Assembly (NCBI GenBank): GCA_004376295.1
Contig: SOJZ01000010.1
Location: 1-64,000, forward strand
Length of the DNA: 64,000 nt
Reading direction: 5' to 3'
DNA from: Candidatus Bathyarchaeota archaeon
GTDB taxonomy: Archaea > Thermoproteota > Bathyarchaeia > Bathyarchaeales > Bathyarchaeaceae
The position numbers and the translations under genes were made by a program. Under the pieces are notes generated by a model. The model saw nothing but the letters and a program-made list of their open reading frames with translations, made no database searches and was not told where the DNA came from. Of this stretch, positions 51,173-59,050 are shown piece by piece. Each line of letters opens with the position of its first letter. The stretch's first letter is position 1.

Positions 51173-52246
51173 ATGAAACCAAATTTAATTAGATTTCTCA
51201 CTTTTGCCGCGATCATGTCTTCTTGGATATACATGTCTATTTTTGCTAAGGGCTTGGGAATATCAGATCCGGAGATCGGTTTCATTGTAGCTGCTTATTC
51301 TTTGGCTTTATTCTTGTCCTCTTTTATTTTTGGTCGCGCGTCAGACAGGTATGGTAGGAAACTCTTTTTGGTAGTTGGCTTAGTGTTATCCAGTTTCACA
51401 TTCTTCTTGCAGATATTCGCTCACAATTTCTTAGGTATATTGCTGACTCGCGTTTTAGCCGGTTTTTGTGTAGGCATATTCCCCGCTTCGTTGATTGCAC
51501 ACGTTCAAGAGAACAAAAAGGACCTGTCTAAGTTTTCATCTTTCGGGTCGATGGGTTGGACTTTTGGATTGTTGATTGCAGGTTTGATAGCTTTCTATTT
51601 ATCCATTGAAGGCGTTTTCGTTTTCAGTTCCTTGCTATTCATCCCTGCATTTCTTGTAGCTTCTAAAATGAGGTTTGGTGAACACCATTCCGTAAATGTA
51701 CCTGTCTTGCCTATCAAGATCATAAAGAAGAATCTTCCCCTCTATCTATCTGTTCTTATTCGTCACAGTGGAGCGCATATGATATGGACTTTCTGGCCTC
51801 TTTTTCTGCAAACACTCGGTGCTGACCTGTTCTGGGTTGCTGTCATTCAAGCTATTAACGGTGCAACACAGTTTGTCTTTATGTATACGGTGAGCCAAAA
51901 AATTGGATATGTCTCTTCGATTGCTGGAGGTCTTATACTAGCAAGTGTCACTTTCTTTTCTTTTACTCTAGTAGCGAATTTCTGGCAAATAATGCCAGCA
52001 CAGGTTCTTCTGGGGGTTTCCTGGTCGCTCCTGTATGTAGGTGGATTAAGGTATCTAATGGACAGAAATGTTGAAAAAGCAACAGTCAGCGGTTTGTTCG
52101 ATTCTGCTTTAAGCCTGTCATCTATAATAGGGCCTCTCATTGGAGCTCTTGTAATATCATTCGGTAGCTACAGCACAACAATGTATCTTGCTTCAATACT
52201 AGCCTTCACGGGCTTTCTTTCGTTCAAATTCTCAAAACGAGAATAA
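51173..52246 (+). CDS. Major facilitator superfamily transporter
   Basis: The 357-residue protein has about 12 helices and the MFS motif A (GRASDRYGRKLFLVVGL) after helix 2, with a second symmetrical half. It exports or imports a small solute; substrate unknown. The start ATG 51173 (MKPNLIRFLTF) is preferred over TTG 51140, because it begins right at helix 1 and follows the (GCAT)n motif at 51154-51163. TGCATGCATGCA also follows the stop codon by 5 bp (52252-52263). Confidence 0.88.
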   Translation: MKPNLIRFLTFAAIMSSWIYMSIFAKGLGISDPEIGFIVAAYSLALFLSSFIFGRASDRYGRKLFLVVGLVLSSFTFFLQIFAHNFLGILLTRVLAGFCVGIFPASLIAHVQENKKDLSKFSSFGSMGWTFGLLIAGLIAFYLSIEGVFVFSSLLFIPAFLVASKMRFGEHHSVNVPVLPIKIIKKNLPLYLSVLIRHSGAHMIWTFWPLFLQTLGADLFWVAVIQAINGATQFVFMYTVSQKIGYVSSIAGGLILASVTFFSFTLVANFWQIMPAQVLLGVSWSLLYVGGLRYLMDRNVEKATVSGLFDSALSLSSIIGPLIGALVISFGSYSTTMYLASILAFTGFLSFKFSKRE

Positions 52247-52251
52247 CCACT

Positions 52252-52263
52252 TGCATGCATGCA
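52252..52263. repeat. TGCATGCATGCA motif after MFS stop
   Basis: Starts 5 bp after the stop codon and abuts the hairpin element copy C at 52262. It is a (GCAT)n copy at a gene end. Confidence 0.7.
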
Positions 52264-52300
52264 AAAAGTGGGATTTGCGGGAGTTATCACCAGCACTAAG
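52262..52300 (-). repeat. Hairpin/CCCCC element, copy C
   Basis: GCAAAAAGTGGGATTTGCGGG followed by AGTTATCACCAGCAC. On the minus strand it reads TGCTGG-TGATAACT-CCCGCA then AAATCCCAC, so TGC/GCA and GG/CC pair around a small loop as in copies B and E. Confidence 0.55.
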
Positions 52301-52362
52301 TGGGTTCGAATACTCCTAACAGATAACATTTAAGCGATAGTTTGGGTTAAGAATGCACCTTC

Positions 52363-53451
52363 TTGGAAGGAATCGATTTGACTTCAAAGGTAGCCATTGT
52401 CAAGTTTGATGAAAATGCAGAAGCGAGATCATTGAAGGAAGCTCTGCGTCTAATTGGTGGAATAGACGATTTGAACACTTCTAAGAGAACAATAGTTGTG
52501 AAAGTTGGAGTTTTTAGTCATAAAGCGGAAAACCATACATCGGTTAATGTGGTTGACGCTATTGTTAATAGCTTTGATAAAGCGCCAGAGATTTTTCTGG
52601 TCGAATCAGATAATTACCAAGGTAGGGGTTTGGAGAGACTTCAAGTTTGGAAGCAACTTTTCACTAATAGAGTGATGCCATTTAGCCTTTCAGACGACGC
52701 GAATGTTATGGACGTAAGGCTTGCTGGCCAAGAAATGAAGTTGTCACATATACTCTTCAAGCCCAACATCTTCCTTGACACGCACATTCTACGTTCTTTC
52801 GAGAGAGGAAGTATTCTGAAAAACCTTTTCGGATGTATTCCAACATCAAAGAAAGTTAAGTTTCATAAGATGGAGATCTTTTGCCCACTTCTCGCTGACA
52901 TTTTTGAGACAATAGGCGGAATAGATCTTGCAGTGACGGATGGCACTTACTTTTGGAGTGGAGCAGGCAACTTGCCCGTGCACATGAATACTCTCATAGT
53001 GGGTAGAGATGCCGTTGCTGTAGAGACGGTTGGAGCTGTACTTGCTGGATTAGAGCCTAAGAAGATGCCTGTTATACAAGAGTTCGTGAAAAGAGGTCTC
53101 GGAGAAGGTAATATAGAAAATATCCAGATCTTGGGGGCTTCTCTTGAAAGTCTCAAAGAGGAAATCATAACCGCTAAAAAGACTCAAAAGATGCGCACCC
53201 AAGCCCGTGCATTAGGACCTCAAACGTGGGGAGGAAAATCTTATCACGCACTTGAAAGCTTAATCCAAGACGGATTCTTCAAACTGCCTAACAAGAGAAC
53301 AAGAAAAGACGTATCTAAGGCATTAGAAGCTAGAGGTTTATCGACTGAAGGCAAGGAACAAAAAATTGCGAATTCTCTTTCTCGAAGAGTAAAGAAGGGA
53401 GTCTTGAAATCAGCCAAGGGTCCAGATGGATGGGTTTACTGGACAGAATAG
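52363..53451 (+). CDS. DUF362 domain protein, 362 aa
   Basis: The DUF362 core (about 10-240) has IVVKVGVFSHKAENHTSVNVVDA, EIFLVESDNYQGRG, LLADIFETIGGIDLAVTDGT and AVAVETVGAVLAGLEPKKMP. Family members are poorly characterised and often associated with Fe-S proteins or sulfur/carbon metabolism; no cysteine cluster is present here. The C-terminal ~90 residues look like a winged-helix (TRKDVSKALEARGLSTEG, GVLKSAKGPDGWVYW). Start TTG 52363. Function unknown. Confidence 0.8.
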   Translation: MEGIDLTSKVAIVKFDENAEARSLKEALRLIGGIDDLNTSKRTIVVKVGVFSHKAENHTSVNVVDAIVNSFDKAPEIFLVESDNYQGRGLERLQVWKQLFTNRVMPFSLSDDANVMDVRLAGQEMKLSHILFKPNIFLDTHILRSFERGSILKNLFGCIPTSKKVKFHKMEIFCPLLADIFETIGGIDLAVTDGTYFWSGAGNLPVHMNTLIVGRDAVAVETVGAVLAGLEPKKMPVIQEFVKRGLGEGNIENIQILGASLESLKEEIITAKKTQKMRTQARALGPQTWGGKSYHALESLIQDGFFKLPNKRTRKDVSKALEARGLSTEGKEQKIANSLSRRVKKGVLKSAKGPDGWVYWTE

Positions 53452-53466
53452 CAGCGTTAGCTTAAC

Positions 53467-53492
53467 GAAAAAAAGGGGGTTTGTCGGTGCTT
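53467..53492 (-). repeat. Hairpin/CCCCC-TTTTTT element, copy D (partial)
   Basis: GAAAAAAAGGGGGTTTGTCGGTGC lies between the stop of the DUF362 gene and the stop of the RAM-domain gene. It keeps the T run and CCCCC/GACAAAC part but not a full stem, so it is the weakest copy. Confidence 0.45.
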
Positions 53493-53503
53493 GTTGGAAA
53501 TGG

Positions 53504-53779
53504 CTATTTCCAGTTGATGTATTCTTTTATTGGGGTTGTTGGCACCGTATGTGCTTCGAGAACGCCTGGGATTGGGCGTATTTTGTCATTTACGAAATCG
53601 TGGGCGTAGTCTTGGTTTTCAGCTTCAAACCATATTGCTAGGTCCCAGTTTCCGAAACAGTTCATGGTGTAGTACAGCCTGACTCCATGGTAGGGTTGCT
53701 CTGGAAGTTTTCTCAGCTTCTGTGTGATGTCTTTGGTTCTCGTTGGATTCGTTTTCAGCAAAACGAAATATTTGTTCAT
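53504..53779 (-). CDS. Stand-alone Lrp/AsnC RAM-domain protein
   Basis: The 91-residue protein (MNKYFVLLKTNPTRTKDITQ, NWDLAIWFEAENQDYAHDFV) matches the ligand-binding RAM domain of Lrp regulators without the DNA-binding HTH. Such proteins bind amino acids and can modulate Lrp partners. Convergent with the DUF362 gene. No binding partner is obvious nearby. Confidence 0.7.
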   Translation of the reverse strand: MNKYFVLLKTNPTRTKDITQKLRKLPEQPYHGVRLYYTMNCFGNWDLAIWFEAENQDYAHDFVNDKIRPIPGVLEAHTVPTTPIKEYINWK

Positions 53780-54135
53780 GCTTTTTTTCTTCCTTTTACT
53801 GATGCAAACGGATAGGAGATTTAGCGTTCTTATCTCTTATGAAGTCTGAGTAACTATTCTGAATCATTTTGTAAGGCATGGATGCATGCATGAAAATGGT
53901 TAAGGAATATCTATGGAAGATGAAGGGATGAGGGCGTATACATGGTATGGGTTCTCATGGAAAATGGTGAACCATGCATGCGCATAGCTCTCTCCTCGCT
54001 CCCTCAGACATTTAATGATGAATGTTGATAGCTAAGAGTCTTGTGAATGATTCTTCTGGAGGATTCTTCTGGAAGATTTAACATGCATGCAGCATTCGCA
54101 AGGATAATTAAGGATTAGATACTTTTGAAGGTTAT
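53780..54135. other. Intergenic region with (GCAT)n motifs and tandem 12-mer
   Basis: ATGCATGCAT at 53882-53891, CATGCATGCGCAT at 53973-53985 and CATGCATGCA at 54083-54092. GATTCTTCTGGA occurs twice in tandem (54049-54060, 54062-54073). No gene supported. Confidence 0.5.
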
Positions 54136-54528
54136 GTGAAAACTGATATGATCTTTTCTATCAGTGAAGAGTTGCTCAAGGCGATTTTTGAAGGCGCAAG
54201 AAGGCTTTATCCAAGGGAAACAATTTTGCTTCTTCGAGGCGAAAAGAAGAAGAATTTGATTATGGTTTCCGAGCTTGTTGTTCCTCCACTCGCAACCTAT
54301 GGGCGAAGTTTCGCCAACATTCCTCTTCACATGTTACCCATGGATTTCTCCATCGTTGGAACTGTACATTCCCATCCATCTGGAAATCTAACACCTTCCA
54401 CAGCAGACCTCAACCATTTCTTTGGAAGTGCACTCATGATCGTAGGTTTTCCCTTTGCAGAAAAAAGAAACACTGCAGTATACAACCGGAATGGAGAGAA
54501 GTTAACATTACAAATAACGAAAGCGTAG
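54136..54528 (+). CDS. JAMM/MPN metalloprotease domain protein
   Basis: The zinc motif HSHPSGNLTPSTAD (HxHP-x7-D) at about residue 75-90 identifies a JAMM isopeptidase-type domain of about 130 residues, with an acidic residue earlier in RGEKKKNL. Such enzymes cleave ubiquitin-like modifiers from targets (as SAMP desampylases in haloarchaea). An E1-like enzyme is also in this window at 37544, so a small ubiquitin-like system may exist; the modifier itself was not seen. Start GTG 54136 or ATG 54148. Its end is antisense to a Cys-rich frame. Confidence 0.85.
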   Translation: MKTDMIFSISEELLKAIFEGARRLYPRETILLLRGEKKKNLIMVSELVVPPLATYGRSFANIPLHMLPMDFSIVGTVHSHPSGNLTPSTADLNHFFGSALMIVGFPFAEKRNTAVYNRNGEKLTLQITKA

Positions 54529-54638
54529 AGAAGATATCTTAGGTAGAAATGCGTGCATGTGGAACATAGTCCGGTGGTTCCGCATTCTTCGCAGAGTGAT
54601 GCTCTACAACACATGCAGATTCGGAATGTGTATTTCAT
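54526..54638 (-). CDS. Possible Cys-rich mini-protein antisense to the JAMM gene end
   Basis: MKYTFRICMCCRASLCEECG and then LCSTCTHFYLR contain seven cysteines in about 30 residues, spaced as in zinc fingers. The frame has no early stop and continues antisense across the end of the JAMM gene, which makes a true gene uncertain; only the first part is proposed. A TGCATGCATGCA motif overlaps the most upstream possible ATG (54651-54662). Confidence 0.35.
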
Positions 54639-54723
54639 ATAAATTGACAATGCATGCATGCAGAGAAAATTAATATCCCTTTTTGTTGTATTTTATGTTC
54701 CGATGCAGAGGAGTGAGTAAGAG

Positions 54724-55260
54724 GTGCCAAAGAAAGATAGTGACGTGCAAAAGGATGAACGTTCGAGAAAGAAAGCAGAGGAAGCGCTTGACGAAAAGAC
54801 TATGAAAAAATTGGGGAAATTGAGCCAAAAAACCATGAAAAAACTGGCAAAATTGGGTGAGCTTCCTCTTTTGTACGAAGACTATGTCAATATAGCTGTA
54901 CCACAATCACTCGCTAAGAAATCTGCGAAACATGAGAAAAGCAAAGGTGAAGATCTTCTGCGCAACTTTGAAGAGAACGTCTTTGATTGGGATGACGAAG
55001 CCACAAAGAAGCCAGCCTTTGACGCCTTCAAGAATGTATTTGAGGGTTTTGATAAGCTGCGGAGAACGTTCGACGCTAAGCAAAAAGAAATCGTTGGTGA
55101 AACTGACTTTGGGAGGAACATGGCAACGATGGTTGCATTGATGCGACAGCAGATTGAAGCTTCGGAGCGAGCAGCAAGGTCACAGAGTAAACGGTTCTAT
55201 ATTTCCCTGACGGTAGCTGCCATATCAGTGATAGCTGCGGTCATTAAGATCCTGCTCTGA
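54724..55260 (+). CDS. Charged coiled-coil protein with C-terminal membrane anchor, 178 aa
   Basis: N-terminal helices are charged (SDVQKDERSRKKAEEALDEK, KTMKKLGKLSQKTMKK). The middle is acidic (EENVFDWDDEATKKP) and the C-terminus has one transmembrane helix (FYISLTVAAISVIAAVIKILL). It likely sits on the membrane with its coiled coil in the cytoplasm. Start GTG 54724. No family recognised. Confidence 0.6.
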   Translation: MPKKDSDVQKDERSRKKAEEALDEKTMKKLGKLSQKTMKKLAKLGELPLLYEDYVNIAVPQSLAKKSAKHEKSKGEDLLRNFEENVFDWDDEATKKPAFDAFKNVFEGFDKLRRTFDAKQKEIVGETDFGRNMATMVALMRQQIEASERAARSQSKRFYISLTVAAISVIAAVIKILL

Positions 55261-55422
55261 TGTTTGCTGTTAGGAACATAGCTCATGCACACGCTCTTGT
55301 CTTCTATTATCTCTAAGATTTTTGGCGCGTGCGCAAAACTGCAGGCTCTTCTTTCCAAACCATGCTGTCATTACCGAAAATATATTAACTAAATGTTTGA
55401 ATAGCGACTCTAAGTGTTAGAA

Positions 55423-55614
55423 ATGAAATGCATGTTTAATCCAGGGATAGAGTGCACTGTTTACGGTGTCCTGAAAGAAGTAGTAGAGCGTCCTGATCCA
55501 TACCAGATTCTCCAGCATGCGTGTCCCCTGTGTCCAGATCGACCCTTTCCAGAAAGGCCCTTTCCAGATCGGCCTCTTCCGGAACGTCCAAGAAGACGCC
55601 TGCGGAAAAAATAG
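55423..55614 (+). CDS. Small protein with CxxC and Pro-Arg-rich tail, 63 aa
   Basis: ATG 55423 (MKCMFNPGIECTVYGVLKE) is preferred over an upstream TTG. ACPLCPDRP is followed by the imperfect repeats ERPFPDRPLPERP, an unusual [DE]RPxP repeat ending in a basic RRRLRKK. Four cysteines suggest zinc binding. Family unknown; the codon usage looks coding. Confidence 0.6.
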   Translation: MKCMFNPGIECTVYGVLKEVVERPDPYQILQHACPLCPDRPFPERPFPDRPLPERPRRRLRKK

Positions 55615-55652
55615 ATTCTTTTTTTTCGTGCGCGCATAAGTGAGCGTGAAAA

Positions 55653-55814
55653 TCAGTAGGTTGATCCGCGCGCTTGTTCAATCATCTGTTTTGCTAAGCA
55701 ACCTGGACATACCGGGAGTGGCACTATCTGCCATGACCCGTCCTCAAATTTCATTTTCATCACATCTTTATTGGTTAAGCGGGCACCACATTTTGCACAT
55801 TTTCTTCTTTTCAT
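55653..55814 (-). CDS. Mini zinc-ribbon protein, 53 aa
   Basis: The preferred start is ATG 55814 (MKRRKCAKCGARLTNKD). CAKCG and VCPGCLAKQM form two CxxC pairs. The middle is MKMKFEDGSWQIVPLP. One of several mini ribbons in this accessory region. A CGCGCG tract lies just downstream. Confidence 0.65.
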   Translation of the reverse strand: MKRRKCAKCGARLTNKDVMKMKFEDGSWQIVPLPVCPGCLAKQMIEQARGSTY

Positions 55815-55930
55815 CAGAAGTTTACTCCTTCCCGCACGAGGATATCTTAAAAAAGAAGATGTAAAAACTTTGTTGCACAAAATGAAGTCGGAAATTCGAT
55901 TCTAGCGCACGCAGGTCGATTTCTTGTTTT

Positions 55931-56015
55931 CCCATCTTGCCGCGTGCTCCCACATGAATTCACGCGCGAACCGTGTGTTTAATGGTCTCTAGGGAAAAAG
56001 TCGAGGCGGCTACGT
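55931..56015 (-). pseudogene. Second, truncated copy of the integrase start region
   Basis: About 85 bp match 41209-41292, including the start codon context GTGGGAGCACGCGGCAAG. After the first ~7 codons the reading frame diverges (GKQEIDLRALESNF) so nothing else of the integrase remains. It marks a second relic of an integrated element in the same orientation 14.7 kb from the first. Confidence 0.65.
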
Positions 56016-56040
56016 GAGCACTAAGTTCTTGTTATGGTCT

Positions 56041-56667
56041 TCATAGTCGCGGCATTAACATCGGCACGTTTTTCTTATAGTCTTCATATTCGTTGCCGAA
56101 TTCTTTGATTAATTCCTCTTCTTCCTTTTTTGAGATTAGATAAATGAGTGCCAACAGAATCGGAGTGAAAAGCATAGAATACGAAACAGAAAATAGGATT
56201 GATATTCCAATGTGCGCTAAAATCCATCCAAAATATTGAGGATGTCTCACAATCGAATAGGCTCCTGTAGTTTCCAATTTTCGTGGTGCACCATGAGTTT
56301 CAGCTACCTTTAATCCGGTTGCTCTCACAGCCCAAATGGCGATCCAAGCTCCCGGTATTATCAGGGATAAAGAGACCACCAAATTAAGAAAGGGGATCAA
56401 AATGCCAGCAACTGGAAAAGTTAAATTCGAAAAAATGGGAATAGTGAACTTTGGCTGAGGTGAAATCCACAACCCTACCAAAAATACGAACTCCATTGTC
56501 CCTGAAACTGCACCTAAGACTTCGCCGATTCTGGCACCTCTTTCCTTGCCGTACTTCTTCTGAAGTTTGACATGTTCGACTGATTTAAAATGAAGGATTA
56601 TTGCTATGAACATACATGTTGCACAGACAAAAAACCAAATGTACATTTCAATCACGTTTCGGTTCAA
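56041..56667 (-). CDS. Isoprenylcysteine/phospholipid methyltransferase-type membrane protein
   Basis: The 208-residue protein has about five membrane helices. The family signature (GAYSIVRHPQYFGWILAHIGISILF) and a C-terminal EELIKEFGNEYEDYKKNVP motif are those of ICMT/NnrU-like SAM-dependent methyltransferases. Substrate is unknown. Start TTG 56667 or ATG 56646. It stands alone, upstream of a (GCAT)n site at 56821-56832. Confidence 0.8.
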   Translation of the reverse strand: MNRNVIEMYIWFFVCATCMFIAIILHFKSVEHVKLQKKYGKERGARIGEVLGAVSGTMEFVFLVGLWISPQPKFTIPIFSNLTFPVAGILIPFLNLVVSLSLIIPGAWIAIWAVRATGLKVAETHGAPRKLETTGAYSIVRHPQYFGWILAHIGISILFSVSYSMLFTPILLALIYLISKKEEEELIKEFGNEYEDYKKNVPMLMPRL

Positions 56668-56820
56668 TTCTTCGTAAGATACATGTTTGGATATTTAACC
56701 TGATATGGCTACTTTTCACATTGATATCCCAACTTTTACTTGTGTTTTCTGAACACTGGGCACATTCTATGGTGGTGAAGTATTCAAAGCCGGCTTCTGT
56801 GAGTTCGCAAGCTTTTTCAA

Positions 56821-56832
56821 TGCATGCATGCA
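56821..56832. repeat. TGCATGCATGCA motif
   Basis: Perfect 12-bp palindrome between the methyltransferase gene and the SMP-like gene. Confidence 0.7.
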
Positions 56833-56950
56833 AAGGCTGTAAAAAATCGGTTGATGGGAACTAACTATCGTGGGAAATAGGCGAAATCATTATCTTCCTG
56901 TCTATCTCTATGTTATACTATGTTATAGATTGATTACGGAGGTGAACTTA

Positions 56951-57073
56951 ATGGGGAAAGAGTCAAAAATGGATGCAAAAGCTGCTGCAAGGGTTCAATC
57001 TCGTGCAGATAAAACGGGAAAACATCAGGATTTTAAGGCAAGAGCTCAGAGGGCTGCTGCCAAGAATAAATAG
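56951..57073 (+). CDS. Small SMP (seed-maturation-protein-like) motif protein, 40 aa
   Basis: ATG 56951 with GGAGGTGA 5 bases upstream defines the start. The product (MGKESKMDAKAAARVQSRAD and KARAQRAAAKNK) resembles the AARIQS...ARAQSAAARN pattern of the SMP motif, which is found in small stress-associated proteins. The stop codon TAG leads directly into GCATGCAT (57073-57080). Confidence 0.65.
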   Translation: MGKESKMDAKAAARVQSRADKTGKHQDFKARAQRAAAKNK

Positions 57074-57155
57074 CATGCATTCTCAGTTGAGTGCATATAA
57101 AAATATGTGTCCAGAAGAAACGATGCATGCATGTTTACCTATTTTCATCATGTGA

Positions 57156-57530
57156 TTAACAGGAAGCCTTTAATCTTATTTTTGCTGGACGATTTCTGTC
57201 AATCTTGGCAATTTCAGCTAACTCTAGTAATGGGGCTACATACGAAGCTAAACTTGTTCCATGAGAAAATCTCTTTAAAAAGGTATCAAGTGAAAGCTCA
57301 TCAGAAATCTCATGAACAGCTCCAATTCTAATCCAACCTTTTCCTCTCAGAAAATTGGGTGCTTCTTCAAGAGCTGAAACGGGAATTTTAAGTGTGGAAG
57401 GCTTTTTGCCAGTTTCGATTGAAACCCTTTCACTATCAATATGGAGGACTTTGAATTGTTTGCCCGATGAGGTTTCTAAGGTAAAGGGAAAACGAGGTAT
57501 CTTCAGGGTAATCTTAATCATTACCGACAT
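57156..57530 (-). CDS. Hypothetical protein, 124 aa
   Basis: An N-terminal beta segment (MIKITLKIPRFPFTLETSSGK) and a helical C-terminal half (GTSLASYVAPLLELAEIAKID) without recognised motifs. No membrane helix. Codon use appears coding. ATGCATGCAT lies at 57123-57132, 24 bp past its stop. Confidence 0.6.
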   Translation of the reverse strand: MSVMIKITLKIPRFPFTLETSSGKQFKVLHIDSERVSIETGKKPSTLKIPVSALEEAPNFLRGKGWIRIGAVHEISDELSLDTFLKRFSHGTSLASYVAPLLELAEIAKIDRNRPAKIRLKASC

Positions 57531-57888
57531 TTTGATCAGTCCATATTTTCACAATAAATCACTTAAGCTTTTACCGTTTCTGTGTATGCATGCTGAATGC
57601 GCGTACATGCGTTTGAACGCGACGTACATATCTGGAATGTGCTCCGCAAAATGGTTCGAGAAATCCTACAAAAAACAGAAAAAATGGGGGTTTGCGGGAG
57701 ATATCTCCACGCTCATGCATATCTAAACTTGCATGTATGCGTTTAATGCCCCTCTCTATATTACAGACCACATACGCATAGACAAACAACAAAATTCAAA
57801 GAACACATACACTGATGCTTTACCTACTAAGGGCCAGACGAAGAAAATGCATGATAGACAGAACGTTGTTATCGTTTTGTTTCAGCTT
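57531..57888. other. Intergenic region with hairpin element copy E
   Basis: GTATGCATGC at 57584-57593, AAAAAATGGGGG at 57679-57690 and the hairpin element at 57679-57716. No gene supported; a CCCCC-TTTTTT family copy and a (GCAT)n site lie on either side of a GAACGCGACG stretch. Confidence 0.5.
57679..57716 (-). repeat. Hairpin/CCCCC-TTTTTT element, copy E
   Basis: AAAAAATGGGGG TTTGCGGG AGATATCT CCACGCTC. On the minus strand GCGTGG-AGATATCT-CCCGC then AAACCCCCATTTTTT. GGAGATATCTCC is also palindromic. Nearly the same structure as copy B, with the T/C mismatch compensated. Confidence 0.6.
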
Positions 57889-58419
57889 TCAGTCAATGTT
57901 AAAAATCCTTTTGAAAACTTCTCTCTTCACAACCCTGTACGCGGGGCTATAGAATCTTCGATACCGTTCTGAGTGATGATAAAGAGGATAGTTTTCTTTC
58001 TCCACCTTTTTGTCAAAATCTTCAAGGCTAGACTCGTCAAAGTTTAACCTGCCAGCTTCGACCAGACTCTTAAACCGATTCCATAACTTTAAGAAAGCTT
58101 TTTGAGTTCCCTTTGGCTCCTTAGCCGAAGTTACCATAGCTGAAAACAGTTTGTCCGAAGACAACCCTCGCATCTTGAACGGCCTCAAATTAACCCTCAC
58201 CATCACATTGTCAACTGAAATGTTTTCAATCAAAGACTCATCAGAGAACTTCTGCATCTCCAACGTGGATAATTCCTCTTCAAGATACCGTTTAGCCTTA
58301 TCATGCAAAATATGTTGAATCCCAAAAACACTTTGAAAAAACATCTTATAGACATCAACCACTTCCAAATCAGGTCTCAACCTTTGATGCCACCTTACCA
58401 GTTCTTCCAAGCTGCCCAA
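57889..58419 (-). CDS. Conserved hypothetical protein, 176 aa
   Basis: Helical protein with the motif VFGIQHILHDKAKRYLEEEL, a central RPFKMRGLSSDKLFSAM and a C-terminal YPLYHHSERYRRFYSPAYRVV; the HHSExY...SPAYR pattern is shared with a widespread uncharacterised family. Start TTG 58419 (MGSLEELVRWH); the open frame extends further upstream without a canonical start. Function unknown. Confidence 0.65.
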   Translation of the reverse strand: MGSLEELVRWHQRLRPDLEVVDVYKMFFQSVFGIQHILHDKAKRYLEEELSTLEMQKFSDESLIENISVDNVMVRVNLRPFKMRGLSSDKLFSAMVTSAKEPKGTQKAFLKLWNRFKSLVEAGRLNFDESSLEDFDKKVEKENYPLYHHSERYRRFYSPAYRVVKREVFKRIFNID

Positions 58420-58534
58420 ACACTTCCCCGTTTTATCGGCAATATGGACGAAATCTCTTATTTTCCTATCCTTAGTTGAAATCAGTATTCAAACGTCATA
58501 AGACTTTTGCATAAGAACTAACCATCTTTTTTGT

Positions 58535-58906
58535 ATGACTCAGAAAAAGACGACTCCGAAACTTTACGAAGAGTACATGAGAGATAATGTTCAAGAGTAT
58601 CGACACAGAGAAGTCCTTGCATACTTGACAATTAACATGGGAATCGTTTTCTTGGTTGGAGGATTGCTGATATCAGTTACTTTGGCAGAGAACTTAAGCT
58701 GGCTTCTGATTTTCCCATATGAGCCAAACAGTTACACCACCAGTTTCATAGGAACCATTTTGTGCGTTTTCGGGTTTGTTTTGATATCAGGCGGATTCAT
58801 ATTAGCGTTCCATTATGACAGAGAAAAAATGTGGTTTTCAAAGAAGCTGAAAGAGTCCAACGTGGTGGTAGAGGAACTCCTGCGTAAAGGAAAGAAAAAC
58901 TATTAG
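58535..58906 (+). CDS. Two-helix membrane protein, 123 aa
   Basis: ATG 58535. A soluble charged N-terminus (MTQKKTTPKLYEEYMRDN) is followed by helices at about 33-53 and 68-92 and a C-terminal charged helix (KMWFSKKLKESNVVVEELLRKG). No family recognised. Confidence 0.6.
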   Translation: MTQKKTTPKLYEEYMRDNVQEYRHREVLAYLTINMGIVFLVGGLLISVTLAENLSWLLIFPYEPNSYTTSFIGTILCVFGFVLISGGFILAFHYDREKMWFSKKLKESNVVVEELLRKGKKNY

Positions 58907-59050
58907 AATAGAGAAGTTTCGTTTGCCGAAGAAGAATCATTTCGATGCAAATTGCAGATCGGCATAATCACAGTTTTCTCGGACTAATGTGTGCAGACAC
59001 TATTTTGGTGTATGGACAACCCGCTTTTGAGGCTTACCTATGTGAGTCTA

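Noticed and set aside
52290-52312. GGGTTCGAATACTCC, resembling a tRNA T-arm
   Set aside because: The flanking bases do not pair as a T stem and no other tRNA arms are present.
54049-54073. Tandem GATTCTTCTGGA as a recombination or phase site
   Set aside because: Only two units, no inverted repeats or gene next to it; likely a small chance duplication.
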